From Paracoccus denitrificans (GTDB lineage: Bacteria > Pseudomonadota > Alphaproteobacteria > Rhodobacterales > Rhodobacteraceae): a DNA stretch of 19,808 nt. The stretch's first letter is position 1. The number at the start of each line of letters is the position of its first letter. The translations under genes were made by a program, and so were the position numbers. The notes below the pieces were generated by a model. That model saw only the letters and a program-made list of their open reading frames with translations. It was not told the DNA's origin and searched no databases. The stretch lies in assembly GCA_005768755.1 (NCBI GenBank), contig VAFL01000033.1, positions 1 through 19,808 on the forward strand. Direction: 5' to 3'. Of the stretch, positions 14,577 to 19,808 are shown piece by piece.

Positions 14577-14959
14577 GCGCCGCCGCGCGTTTCGTCCTTA
14601 CCGGAGGGGCGGCGACGCTGGTGCATCTGGCCGTCGCGATCATGCTGATCCGGCTTGGCGTTGCACCGCTGATCGGCAATTCTGCAGCCTTCGCTACCGC
14701 ATTCATGGTCAGCTTCTGGGGGCATCACCTGTTCACCTTCGCCGGGCATGGTGTGGATGCGCAAAACTCGCTATCCCGCTTTGCTATTGTTGCAGTCCTT
14801 GGGTTCATCGCCAATGAGTCGGGCCTTGCGCTGTTGTTGAAGCTTGCAACGACACCGGCGGAGCTGGCTCTGCTCGTCTCGACCTTGCTCGCTGCGGTGT
14901 TCACATTTTTCCTGTCGCGATACTGGGCCTTCAAACCTGATCCTTCGCCAACGCCGTGA
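14570..14959 (+). CDS. GtrA-family membrane protein, putative undecaprenyl-phosphate-sugar flippase
   Basis: The 129-residue protein has four hydrophobic segments in the GtrA pattern: LGAAARFVLTGGAATLVHLA, NSAAFATAFMVSFWGHHLFTF, FAIVAVLGFIANESGLALLL and LALLVSTLLAAVFTFFLSRYWAF. The FWGHHLFTF and FFLSRYWAF stretches are characteristic. GtrA proteins are thought to flip undecaprenyl-phosphate-linked sugar across the inner membrane for the third glycosyltransferase. Its start lies within the last codons of the GT2 gene (7-nt overlap). The gene ends 13 nt before the stop of the leftward phage gene, so the right edge of this cargo segment must be very close to 14960-14972. The length (about 130 aa) is normal. 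Confidence 0.9.
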   Translation: MLGAAARFVLTGGAATLVHLAVAIMLIRLGVAPLIGNSAAFATAFMVSFWGHHLFTFAGHGVDAQNSLSRFAIVAVLGFIANESGLALLLKLATTPAELALLVSTLLAAVFTFFLSRYWAFKPDPSPTP

Positions 14960-14972
14960 TGGTTCAGGGTCA

Positions 14973-15650
14973 TCATACACGGCCGCTGGCTTGCCAGGGC
15001 TCTCGTTTTGGCAGGGTATCCGTTACTTCGATATTGCGCAGCATGCCGCCCGCGATCAGCCCGTCCCGCACCCAGCGCAGGGCCCGCCACCACTGCGCGT
15101 AGTGGCGACGCGCGGCGGCGATCTGGTCCGGATGCGGCGAGAAGGTAACTGGGCAGGCGCGGAGTTCGACCGTCCGCCATTTGCCGCGCGACAGCACCCG
15201 GGTCGTGCCGACTGGGATGGTGATCGAGCGTTCGCCGTGCTGGTTGCGCTTCATCTCGACCGGGACACAGCGTGGAACGGCGCCGGGCATCCAGTCAGGG
15301 GTCAAGCCGGCGCGGGCCAGTTCGGCGATGCGGATCGCCATGCGCAAGCCACCGAGCGAGGTCGGCAAGCCTGCGACACAGGCCGCGACGACCTCGGCAT
15401 CCTCGTGCGTCGAACTGTCCGGCTTGTACCGCCCGCCATCGATGCGACAGCCCAGTGCGGCGCGCTGCATCAGCACGTATTCGAGGCCGAAGCCCAGACC
15501 TTCGCCGCGTTCGGGGTCGGGAGGCTCCGGCAGGTCCAGCCGGGCTTTCTTGATGCGAAAAGCCCATTCCAAGGCCTGCTGGGCGCCCAGCGCGCGGCGG
15601 GTGCGGGTGGATTGACCACCTTTGGTCGGGAAGCTGGGATGAACCGTCAA
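14973..15650 (-). CDS. phage-type hypothetical protein, last gene of the leftward early operon
   Basis: The 225-residue product begins at TTG 15650, within a TTGA overlap with the stop of the upstream gene; no ATG or GTG fits as well. It has a basic N-terminus (TKGGQSTRTRRALGAQQALE), a middle with RWRALRWVRDGL-like helices toward the end, and finishes LRNIEVTDTLPKREPWQASGRV without a membrane segment. I recognise no named domain. It has the look of conserved hypotheticals in alphaproteobacterial prophages at this operon position, where replication or late-control functions are common, but that is only position-based. It seems full length. The cargo segment begins immediately after its stop. 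Confidence 0.65.
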   Translation of the reverse strand: MTVHPSFPTKGGQSTRTRRALGAQQALEWAFRIKKARLDLPEPPDPERGEGLGFGLEYVLMQRAALGCRIDGGRYKPDSSTHEDAEVVAACVAGLPTSLGGLRMAIRIAELARAGLTPDWMPGAVPRCVPVEMKRNQHGERSITIPVGTTRVLSRGKWRTVELRACPVTFSPHPDQIAAARRHYAQWWRALRWVRDGLIAGGMLRNIEVTDTLPKREPWQASGRV

Positions 15651-16612
15651 AGCACACCCCGCATTCTCAGCCGTTCCGGCGTGACCAGCCCTCGCTCCAG
15701 CATGGCATTGCGCACCGTGTTCGAGATTGCGTTGGAGGGCAGGTAGCCGTCGCCGTTGACCATGCTGGCATAGAAACCCGCGATCTCGTCCATACTGGCG
15801 CGAGGTGCGTCGGCTGGCTTGCCGCCGCGCTTCCGGCGCTTGTCGCCGTCAGCGAGCTTCCCGGCCTCGGCGCTCCTTGCCGCCCGTTCCATCGCCCTGT
15901 CCAGCGCCCTCGGCCCGTCCGGCGGATTGGGATGGGCGCTGCGGCTGTCCCGGGCCACGGCGACAATCCGATCCTCGGTCAGCCCGAGATCGGTGATCCA
16001 GCGGCGGACATGTTCGCGAGGTGGCCAGCCCTGCCACCAGCCCGGAAGGCCGGCATCGGTGTCGAAACCGAGGGCGTCGAGCAAGTTTGCGAAAAGCTCT
16101 TCAAATCGATCATCGCGCGCCCGCGCGTCCTCCTCCTCCTTTACTGGTTCCCTTAAAGGTTCTCTTACAGGGTTAGTCTCCGAATTTCGGAGATGGAAAC
16201 CGGCCAAATTCGGAGATGGCTTTGGCGATTTTTCGGAGATGGCTCCATCTCTGGAATCCGGACATGGATCGTCGCTGCCATCACCATCCTCGGGCTCGGA
16301 ATCGCTGTTGTCGCCATCGCCTGAAGGATCCGGAAACCGGTCCTCGAAGCCGAGGATGTATCGGGTTGCCTGACGCCGATGCGTCTGTGGATCGTGGCAT
16401 CGAACCCGGTGGATCAGCCGCGCCTCTTCCAGCGTCCGGAGATGATCGTTCAGCGATGACACCGACATCTCGCAGTCTGCGGCCAATCGCACTTGCGTCG
16501 GGAAGCAGCCGAAATCGGGATTGTGGCGGTCGCAGAGATGCCAGAGCACGATCTTGGTGGCGGGCTTCAGGCCACGCTGCAGGATCGCCCAGTTGGTCGC
16601 GAAATGGCTCAT
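15647..16612 (-). CDS. helix-turn-helix replication-type protein (phage O-like initiator candidate)
   Basis: From ATG 16612 the 321-residue protein starts MSHFATNWAILQRGLKPATK and has a helix-turn-helix in residues 38-70 (TQVRLAADCEMSVSSLNDHL then RTLEEARLIHRV). An acidic, low-complexity linker (about 92-135) and a linker rich in Pro and Glu (VREPLREPVKEEED) follow, then a C-terminal domain with WWQGWPPREHVRRWI. A DNA-binding N-terminus, a flexible linker and repeats inside the gene resemble lambdoid O-type initiators. The frame is open up to 17071, but the chosen Met overlaps the nuclease stop as ATGA, and upstream sequence is a shadow of that gene. The DNA encoding the linker carries the 23-bp-spaced repeats listed separately. 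The initiator role is inferred. Confidence 0.72.
   Translation of the reverse strand: MSHFATNWAILQRGLKPATKIVLWHLCDRHNPDFGCFPTQVRLAADCEMSVSSLNDHLRTLEEARLIHRVRCHDPQTHRRQATRYILGFEDRFPDPSGDGDNSDSEPEDGDGSDDPCPDSRDGAISEKSPKPSPNLAGFHLRNSETNPVREPLREPVKEEEDARARDDRFEELFANLLDALGFDTDAGLPGWWQGWPPREHVRRWITDLGLTEDRIVAVARDSRSAHPNPPDGPRALDRAMERAARSAEAGKLADGDKRRKRGGKPADAPRASMDEIAGFYASMVNGDGYLPSNAISNTVRNAMLERGLVTPERLRMRGVL
16177..16242. repeat. three 11-bp iterons at 23-bp period plus an inverted half-site, candidate replication origin
   Basis: TTCGGAGATGG occurs at 16186-16196, 16209-16219 and 16232-16242, exactly 23 bp apart. The first copy is also half of a perfect 17-bp palindrome (16177-16193, TCTCCGAA-T-TTCGGAGA). 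Because 23 is not a multiple of 3, the repeats are read in three frames (AISEK, KPSPN, FHLRN), so DNA rather than protein is conserved. A relatively AT-rich stretch (about 16141-16175) adjoins. Confidence 0.75.
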
Positions 16613-17037
16613 CTGGCTTTCCTCCGGCCCAATCCGGCACTGGCGCTGGGCATGTGACGTGGGTTCCGGGCCTGGACGCGTGTGGTGATGCCATGATCGG
16701 CCAAGGCGCCCAGCGCGTCCTCGACCGAGCGGACCAGCGCCCAGCCGAAGCCCTGGGCTTTCACCATGTCCCGAAAGGCCTTCTGCGCTGGGCTGAGCCT
16801 GCCGGACGGACTTTTGACCTCCAGAAACAGCACCTGACCGCCCGTCAGGACGATCAGATCGGCAAAGCCCGGAAACACCCCCATGCCCGTCAGGATCGCC
16901 TGGCGTTGGCGTGCGGGTTTGCCGCCAGAACCCACTTCGTTGGCGGAATGGTGGATGATCGCATCGCGCGGAAGTACGACGCGCAAGGTGTGAACGATGG
17001 CGCGCTGGATATCGGCCTCGGGTGTACGGCGGGTCAT
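16609..17037 (-). CDS. VRR-NUC domain nuclease
   Basis: The 142-residue protein is a small phage-type VRR-NUC endonuclease of the PD-(D/E)XK superfamily. Residues 1-20 (MTRRTPEADIQRAIVHTLRV) form the usual first helix. The catalytic core is visible as GVFPGFADLIVL (Asp60) and VLFLEVKSPSGRLSPAQ (Glu73, Lys75), with QGFGWALVRSVEDAL after it. Such proteins are thought to act on Holliday junctions or flaps during phage recombination or packaging, often near the replication gene, as here. It overlaps both neighbours by 4 nt (ATGA), in the middle of the leftward operon. The last 30 residues are basic (GLGRRKAR) and variable. All active-site residues are present. Confidence 0.88.
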   Translation of the reverse strand: MTRRTPEADIQRAIVHTLRVVLPRDAIIHHSANEVGSGGKPARQRQAILTGMGVFPGFADLIVLTGGQVLFLEVKSPSGRLSPAQKAFRDMVKAQGFGWALVRSVEDALGALADHGITTRVQARNPRHMPSASAGLGRRKAR

Positions 17038-17303
17038 GCGTCACCGCCTTTCGCCTTGCGCTTGGAGACACAGATCAGCAGCCCTGCGAGGGCCAGCGCT
17101 TCCCGACGCTCCTCATCCTCGAGGCTGTGCGCGGCGATGGCCCGGCATGCGAGGATGATCAGGCTGTCCGGGTGGTGGACGAAATCGGCAACGATTCTTC
17201 GCGCCTCAGTGAGGCGCTGAGCGGGCCAGTCGGCTGCGCAGGGCGCGGCATCCGTGCTGTTGCAATTGTCGTTGGACGCGGGGATCGGGGTCATGGCGTT
17301 CAT
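17034..17303 (-). CDS. small hypothetical protein of the early operon
   Basis: This 89-residue protein has no family that I recognise. It has a low-complexity N-terminus (MNAMTPIPASNDNCNSTDAA), then a helical middle (WPAQRLTEARRIVADFVHH, then DSLIILACRAIAAHSLEDEE) and a basic end (LLICVSKRKAKGGDA). It may pair with another protein of the operon. The start overlaps the stop of the HTH gene as ATGA, and its own stop overlaps the nuclease start the same way, so it is surely translated with them. A second Met at residue 4 is an alternative start. Confidence 0.6.
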   Translation of the reverse strand: MNAMTPIPASNDNCNSTDAAPCAADWPAQRLTEARRIVADFVHHPDSLIILACRAIAAHSLEDEERREALALAGLLICVSKRKAKGGDA

Positions 17304-17560
17304 TTCCGACCCCGCGCCTTGCTGGACTTGCTTTCTGCGACCCGCGGCATTTCCTGCGACTGCAGCCAGTCCTGCACCACGCTCATGCGATAAAAGATCT
17401 TGCGACCGGCGCGGACGCAGGCCGGGCCTTTTCGCCGCCGCTCCCAGCGCCCCAGCGTATCGACCGTCAGCCCCAGCTCCTGCGCCAGGTCATATCGACT
17501 GATCCAGCCGCGCAGCAGGCGCGGTTCAATTGCCGGTTCCGCACTCATGGGTGGTGTCAT
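17300..17560 (-). CDS. helix-turn-helix excisionase-like DNA-binding protein
   Basis: This 86-residue protein has a MerR/Xis-type helix-turn-helix: ISRYDLAQELGLTVDTLGRW followed by ERRRKGPACVRAGRKIFYR and SVVQDWLQSQE, the standard layout of excisionases and small phage regulators that read a target name in the wing (GRKIFYR). I chose ATG 17560 because GGAGG (17568-17572 on the complementary strand) lies 7 nt upstream; the frame is open to 17629 and a second Met lies at 17548. It is the first gene of the leftward operon, and the control region with two palindromes lies ahead of it. The role as directionality factor for the nearby integrase is inferred; a repressor or activator role is equally possible. 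Confidence 0.78.
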   Translation of the reverse strand: MTPPMSAEPAIEPRLLRGWISRYDLAQELGLTVDTLGRWERRRKGPACVRAGRKIFYRMSVVQDWLQSQEMPRVAESKSSKARGRK

Positions 17561-17660
17561 GCTCTTGCCTCCATCTTGCATCGCCCGGCCATGGACAGAG
17601 AACCGGGCGGCTGACGGGGAGAAGAACAATCACATAAAAAGGCCCGGCAGGGAGGCGGAA

Positions 17661-17691
17661 GGTGGCGTAACCTCCCGGAGGTTATGCCACC
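17661..17691. repeat. 31-bp near-perfect palindrome
   Basis: GGTGGCGTAACCTCC (17661-17675) and GGAGGTTATGCCACC (17677-17691) are inverted around one C with a single mismatch. It lies about 100 bp before the Xis-like start and is a candidate operator, or an RNA hairpin in the leader of the leftward transcript, which is followed further on by a run of five Ts on the minus strand (plus-strand A-run near 17636). Confidence 0.7.
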
Positions 17692-17753
17692 CCATGTTTT
17701 GCTGGGTTTGGTGAAGCGCGCGCATTGCGAGACAGGCTGTCAAGAGGCAAAAT

Positions 17754-17789
17754 CCGGCGACCGGCAGAACCGGTTCTGCCGGTTGCCGG
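17754..17789. repeat. 36-bp palindrome centred on AACCGGTT
   Basis: The segment is its own reverse complement except for one base pair (position 6 from either end), and the inner 24 bp (17760-17783) are perfect. Its sequence differs from that of the 17661-17691 palindrome, so the two probably bind different proteins or form separate hairpins. No T-run follows on either strand. Confidence 0.7.
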
Positions 17790-18044
17790 TGACAGATTCA
17801 GCCTTTGTTGGGGCTGGAACATGTCAAGAACAAAGACTCGGTTATCCCCAGTGAAATCGTCTGGACAAGTCTCGCTCTGGTGGTGAAGAAGTCGGCCAAT
17901 CACGCCGGATGCGGTCGAGCGACGCGAGCCTTTTCAAGGCCCGTGCTCGGGAAAGCTGTGTCTGCGCGCGAGAGGACTGAGGCAAGGCGCTTTGCGGCCG
18001 GAAGAAGGACAGCCCAGCGCCTAAGAGCAGGGAGAGGAAAGAAG

Positions 18045-18641
18045 ATGGGATTGCCGCAACGCACGTTTTTCACGGTTCAGGAGGTCGCGATCAGATGGGA
18101 TTGCAGCCTCGATGATCTGGCGGGGTGGGCTGTCGCAGGAAAGCCGGAAATCGTCATGGCGATCGAGCCGATCCAGCAGAACGGAACGATCCTGTCAGGG
18201 CTGGTCGTGGTGCCCGTGGTCGATATCCTCAGCATGTTCCGGCGCTGGGCCAGCGGGCCGCAACGCCGCGTGATCCGGCGGGTTCGACCAATTGGCAAGA
18301 AGGACTGGGTGATGATCGCGGATCCCGAAAATCACATCACCGTCGAACCCTCCGACCTGCTGATCCTCGCGAGTGAGGTTTACGAGTTCGAGATTGCCCA
18401 CGGTCTCGCCAAGCGTGCGGCAGATCCGGGCGGTGCGCCATCCCGCTATGACTGGGAGGGCCTGTATATCTCGCAGATGGTACGTCTGCACGAAGATGGC
18501 CTGCCAGCAACACAGGGTGAATGGGTGGCTGAAGTGCAGGACTGGTTTGCGAAGACCTCGCCTGGCCGCGAGATACCTGATGAAAGCACGATCCGCAGAC
18601 GGCTGACGCCGATCTGGCGGGCGCTGCGGGAAACACCGTAG
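18045..18641 (+). CDS. integrase-adjacent hypothetical protein
   Basis: This 198-residue protein begins MGLPQRTFFTVQEVAIRWDC, which resembles a short helix-turn-helix entry (TVQEVAIRW, then SLDDLAGWAVAGK). A beta-rich middle follows (ILSGLVVVPVVDILSMFRRW), then a charged C-terminus with LYISQMVRLHEDGLPATQGE and PDESTIRRRLTPIWRALRE. I recall proteins of this make-up beside integrases in Rhodobacteraceae islands, but I know no assigned function. The start at 18045 is chosen because GGGAGAGGAAAG lies ahead; the frame is open from 17805 but reads as non-coding there. It points away from the leftward operon and is convergent with the integrase, whose stop lies 23 nt beyond. Confidence 0.62.
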   Translation: MGLPQRTFFTVQEVAIRWDCSLDDLAGWAVAGKPEIVMAIEPIQQNGTILSGLVVVPVVDILSMFRRWASGPQRRVIRRVRPIGKKDWVMIADPENHITVEPSDLLILASEVYEFEIAHGLAKRAADPGGAPSRYDWEGLYISQMVRLHEDGLPATQGEWVAEVQDWFAKTSPGREIPDESTIRRRLTPIWRALRETP

Positions 18642-18662
18642 CGCCCGGCGTAGGCACACAAC

Positions 18663-18688
18663 GATCAGGCGCTTCTGCGCGCCTGATC
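18663..18688. terminator. inverted repeat at the integrase 3' end, possible bidirectional terminator
   Basis: GATCAGGCGC (18663-18672) and GCGCCTGATC (18679-18688) form a perfect 10-bp stem with a TTCTGC loop, at the meeting point of two convergent genes and overlapping the integrase stop codon. No T-tract follows on either strand, so termination is only suggested. Confidence 0.4.
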
Positions 18689-19807
18689 CTCTTGCGCACC
18701 GGCATCATGGACCAGCACCGGCCTCGGCCTGAACGCGCTGGCCACGGCATCGACGCCTGCGCGCAGCGGCGAATCCATCAGATGGGCGTAGCGCGCCGTG
18801 GTTTGGGTCTGGCTGTGACCCAGAAGCTTGCCGATCATTTCCAGTGAGGCGCCGCCGCTGACCAGCAGCGAGGCAAAGGTGTGCCGCAGGTCGTGGATCC
18901 GGACATCCTCGATCCCGACCTGCTTCTGGATCTGATGCCAGAAGCGGCGGATTTCCTTGACCGGCTGGCCCGGCACGTCGCCCGGAAACAGAAATGCGCA
19001 GCCGCGCGGCACCAGCAGCTGGCGCTGGCGGACGATGGCAGCGGCTTCGTCCGATATCGGCAGGCGATGGATCTTTCGTTGCTTGGTCATGCTGGCGGGT
19101 TTCGACCAGCTCAGGTGCTCCAGATTGAAATGCTCGAACCGCGCCTGCCGGACTTCCCAGACCCGCGCCCCGGTCAGCATGCAGAGCCGGATGATGTCAG
19201 CGGCCCGCCGGTCCTCGGCCGCGTCCAGCGCCGCCGCCAGCTTCCGGATCTCCTCCTGCGACAGGAACCGCTCGCGCGGGTTCTCGATCCGGCGGCGGAA
19301 TCCCGAAGCCGGATTGTCCTCGCGCCAGCCCCAGCTTTGGGCATAGGTGAACATCTTGCGCAGCACCTCTCCGACGCGGTTGGCGCGCACCGGCGTGGGT
19401 TTCGATCCCTGTAGCTTGCGGGCACGATTGTTGGGTTTTTCCTTGTGCGGCCGGGACCGGCCCTCTGCGATGCGGTTCAGCAATTTTTCTACGTCATAGG
19501 GCGTGATCTCGGTGACAAGCCGGTTGTTCCAGTCCGGTCCGACCAGCTTCGTCAGCATTGAGCGCTGATCGGACGCATTGGTCTTCGCCAGATTGGGCAG
19601 ATGCACCTCGGCATAGCGTTCGACGAGATCCCTGAACCGGGGCGCGTCCCGCCCGTCCTCCTTCGCGCCCAGAGGATCACCCCCGGCATCGATATCGCGC
19701 CGGAGCTCTTTTGCCCGTTCCCGCGCCGCCGCCGTCGACCATTCCGGCCAGCGCCCCAGCGTCATCCGCCGCTGCCGCCCGGCATGTCGGTAATCCAGCG
19801 TGAAGGC
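18665..19807 (-). CDS. tyrosine integrase with DUF4102 N-terminal domain (5' end outside window)
   Basis: The frame runs to the right edge. The ATG at 19765 is internal, because the residues ahead of it (AFTLDYRHAGRQRR) belong to the DUF4102 arm-binding domain, which continues MTLGRWPEWSTAAARERAK. A core-binding SAM-like segment follows. The catalytic domain shows the first Arg in LTGARVWEVRQAR, Lys in SMTKQRKIHRL, HDLRHTFASLL with His and Arg, LGHSQTQTTARYAHL with the second His, and the nucleophile Tyr. All residues of the RKHRHY set are visible, so it looks active. This type integrates into tRNA or tmRNA genes; the attachment site should lie beyond the right edge. Its 3' end is convergent with the 18045 gene. 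Confidence 0.92.
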   Translation of the reverse strand, partial: AFTLDYRHAGRQRRMTLGRWPEWSTAAARERAKELRRDIDAGGDPLGAKEDGRDAPRFRDLVERYAEVHLPNLAKTNASDQRSMLTKLVGPDWNNRLVTEITPYDVEKLLNRIAEGRSRPHKEKPNNRARKLQGSKPTPVRANRVGEVLRKMFTYAQSWGWREDNPASGFRRRIENPRERFLSQEEIRKLAAALDAAEDRRAADIIRLCMLTGARVWEVRQARFEHFNLEHLSWSKPASMTKQRKIHRLPISDEAAAIVRQRQLLVPRGCAFLFPGDVPGQPVKEIRRFWHQIQKQVGIEDVRIHDLRHTFASLLVSGGASLEMIGKLLGHSQTQTTARYAHLMDSPLRAGVDAVASAFRPRPVLVHDAGAQEDQARRSA

Positions 19808-19808
19808 C

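Larger units (their letters stand above)
9810..14959. other. two-component plus glycosyltransferase cargo segment
   Basis: Five genes in two divergent operons (kinase and regulator leftward; ArnT-like, GtrB-like and GtrA-like rightward) form a self-contained module. It lies between the last early-operon gene (ends 14973) and the methyltransferase gene (starts 9358), both phage-type and both leftward. I infer insertion into a once-continuous phage operon; the precise ends are unknown. Confidence 0.55.
17561..18044. promoter_or_regulatory. divergent control region of the island, with two long palindromes
   Basis: These 484 bp separate the leftward early operon from a rightward gene at 18045. 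No coding gene is supported. A frame open from 17805 into the 18045 gene lacks protein character before the chosen Met. The region holds the palindromes at 17661-17691 and 17754-17789. Promoters for both directions are expected here, but no clear -35/-10 pair stands out. Confidence 0.55.
5207..19808. mobile_element. prophage-derived or integrative genomic island (left limit approximate, right limit outside window)
   Basis: Evidence for a mobile unit: a tyrosine integrase at the right end, an Xis-like HTH protein, a leftward phage-type early operon with VRR-NUC and replication-type genes, a ParB-methyltransferase and a DUF3489 cassette. Capsid, tail and terminase genes are absent, so it is a remnant or a satellite-like element. 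The left limit is placed after the truncated dehydrogenase but could be anywhere in 5207-5594, and no att repeats can be seen because one end is outside the window. Confidence 0.65.

Noticed and set aside
12037..14959. Complete aminoarabinose (arn) pathway
   Set aside because: Only ArnT- and ArnC/GtrB-like genes are present; synthesis genes (arnA, arnB, arnD) are absent and GtrA points to a gtr-type system.
16186..16242. CRISPR-like short repeats
   Set aside because: Units are only 11 bp with 12-bp gaps inside a coding gene, and no cas gene is present; iterons fit better.
16613..17071. 153-residue N-terminal extension of the replication-type protein
   Set aside because: This part is an alternative frame of the VRR-NUC gene; the ATG at 16612 forms a clean ATGA overlap.
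17842..17850. TTATCCCCA as a DnaA box
   Set aside because: It is single and deviates from TTATNCACA at a conserved position; no cluster is nearby.
17805..18044. 80-residue N-terminal extension of the 18045 gene
   Set aside because: Composition is not protein-like, and a Shine-Dalgarno lies just before 18045.

Overview
The window reads as alphaproteobacterial DNA, most likely Paracoccus or a close relative in the Rhodobacteraceae. The basis is high GC (about 65% in gene lines I counted by hand), ATGA-type overlapping genes, and a set of accessory genes (DUF3489 protein, ParB-methyltransferase, VRR-NUC nuclease, DUF4102 integrase) that I associate with that group. No tRNA, rRNA or CRISPR array was seen.

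Region 1 (1-5206, + strand) is a catabolic operon for a CoA-activated aromatic acid. It holds a 3-hydroxyacyl-CoA dehydrogenase (SDR), an enoyl-CoA hydratase, a feruloyl-CoA-synthetase-like ligase, an amidohydrolase-2 hydrolase and an acyl-CoA dehydrogenase. This set matches the CoA-dependent beta-oxidative side-chain shortening of hydroxycinnamates: ligase, hydratase, dehydrogenase, beta-ketoacyl-CoA hydrolase. The operon is decaying. The hydratase has an internal frameshifting deletion that removes its catalytic region. The amidohydrolase has lost its last residues and runs in frame into the acyl-CoA dehydrogenase. The dehydrogenase has a one-codon nonsense change and a missing C-terminus. 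Only the SDR (partly visible) and the ligase look intact.

Region 2 (about 5207 to beyond 19808) looks like a prophage-derived or integrative island. Its right end is a tyrosine integrase (18665 to past the window edge). Next to it is a leftward early operon of five genes, each overlapping the next by 4 nt: HTH/Xis-like protein, small protein, VRR-NUC nuclease, HTH replication-type protein and a phage hypothetical. The replication-type gene contains three 11-bp direct repeats at an exact 23-bp period, read in three different frames, which look like origin iterons. The control region ahead of the operon holds two long palindromes. A ParB-domain/N6-adenine methyltransferase gene (8390-9358) continues the same strand but has lost its C-terminal SAM-binding part. 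A hairpin-forming array with six GANTC sites lies just upstream of it.

Two segments appear to have been set into this backbone. One (about 6400-8440, visibly lower GC) carries a DUF262/DUF1524 GmrSD-like restriction enzyme and truncates or alters the genes on both sides. The other (about 9.8-14.96 kb) carries a histidine kinase and OmpR-type regulator divergent from a three-gene membrane glycosyltransferase operon (ArnT-like GT, GtrB-like GT2, GtrA flippase). This resembles phage serotype-conversion or lipid A modification cassettes, with its own two-component control.

Together the window shows a degraded catabolic operon abutting a mosaic island that carries a defence gene and an envelope-modification cassette. 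Family assignments come from motifs read by eye; no database search was possible.
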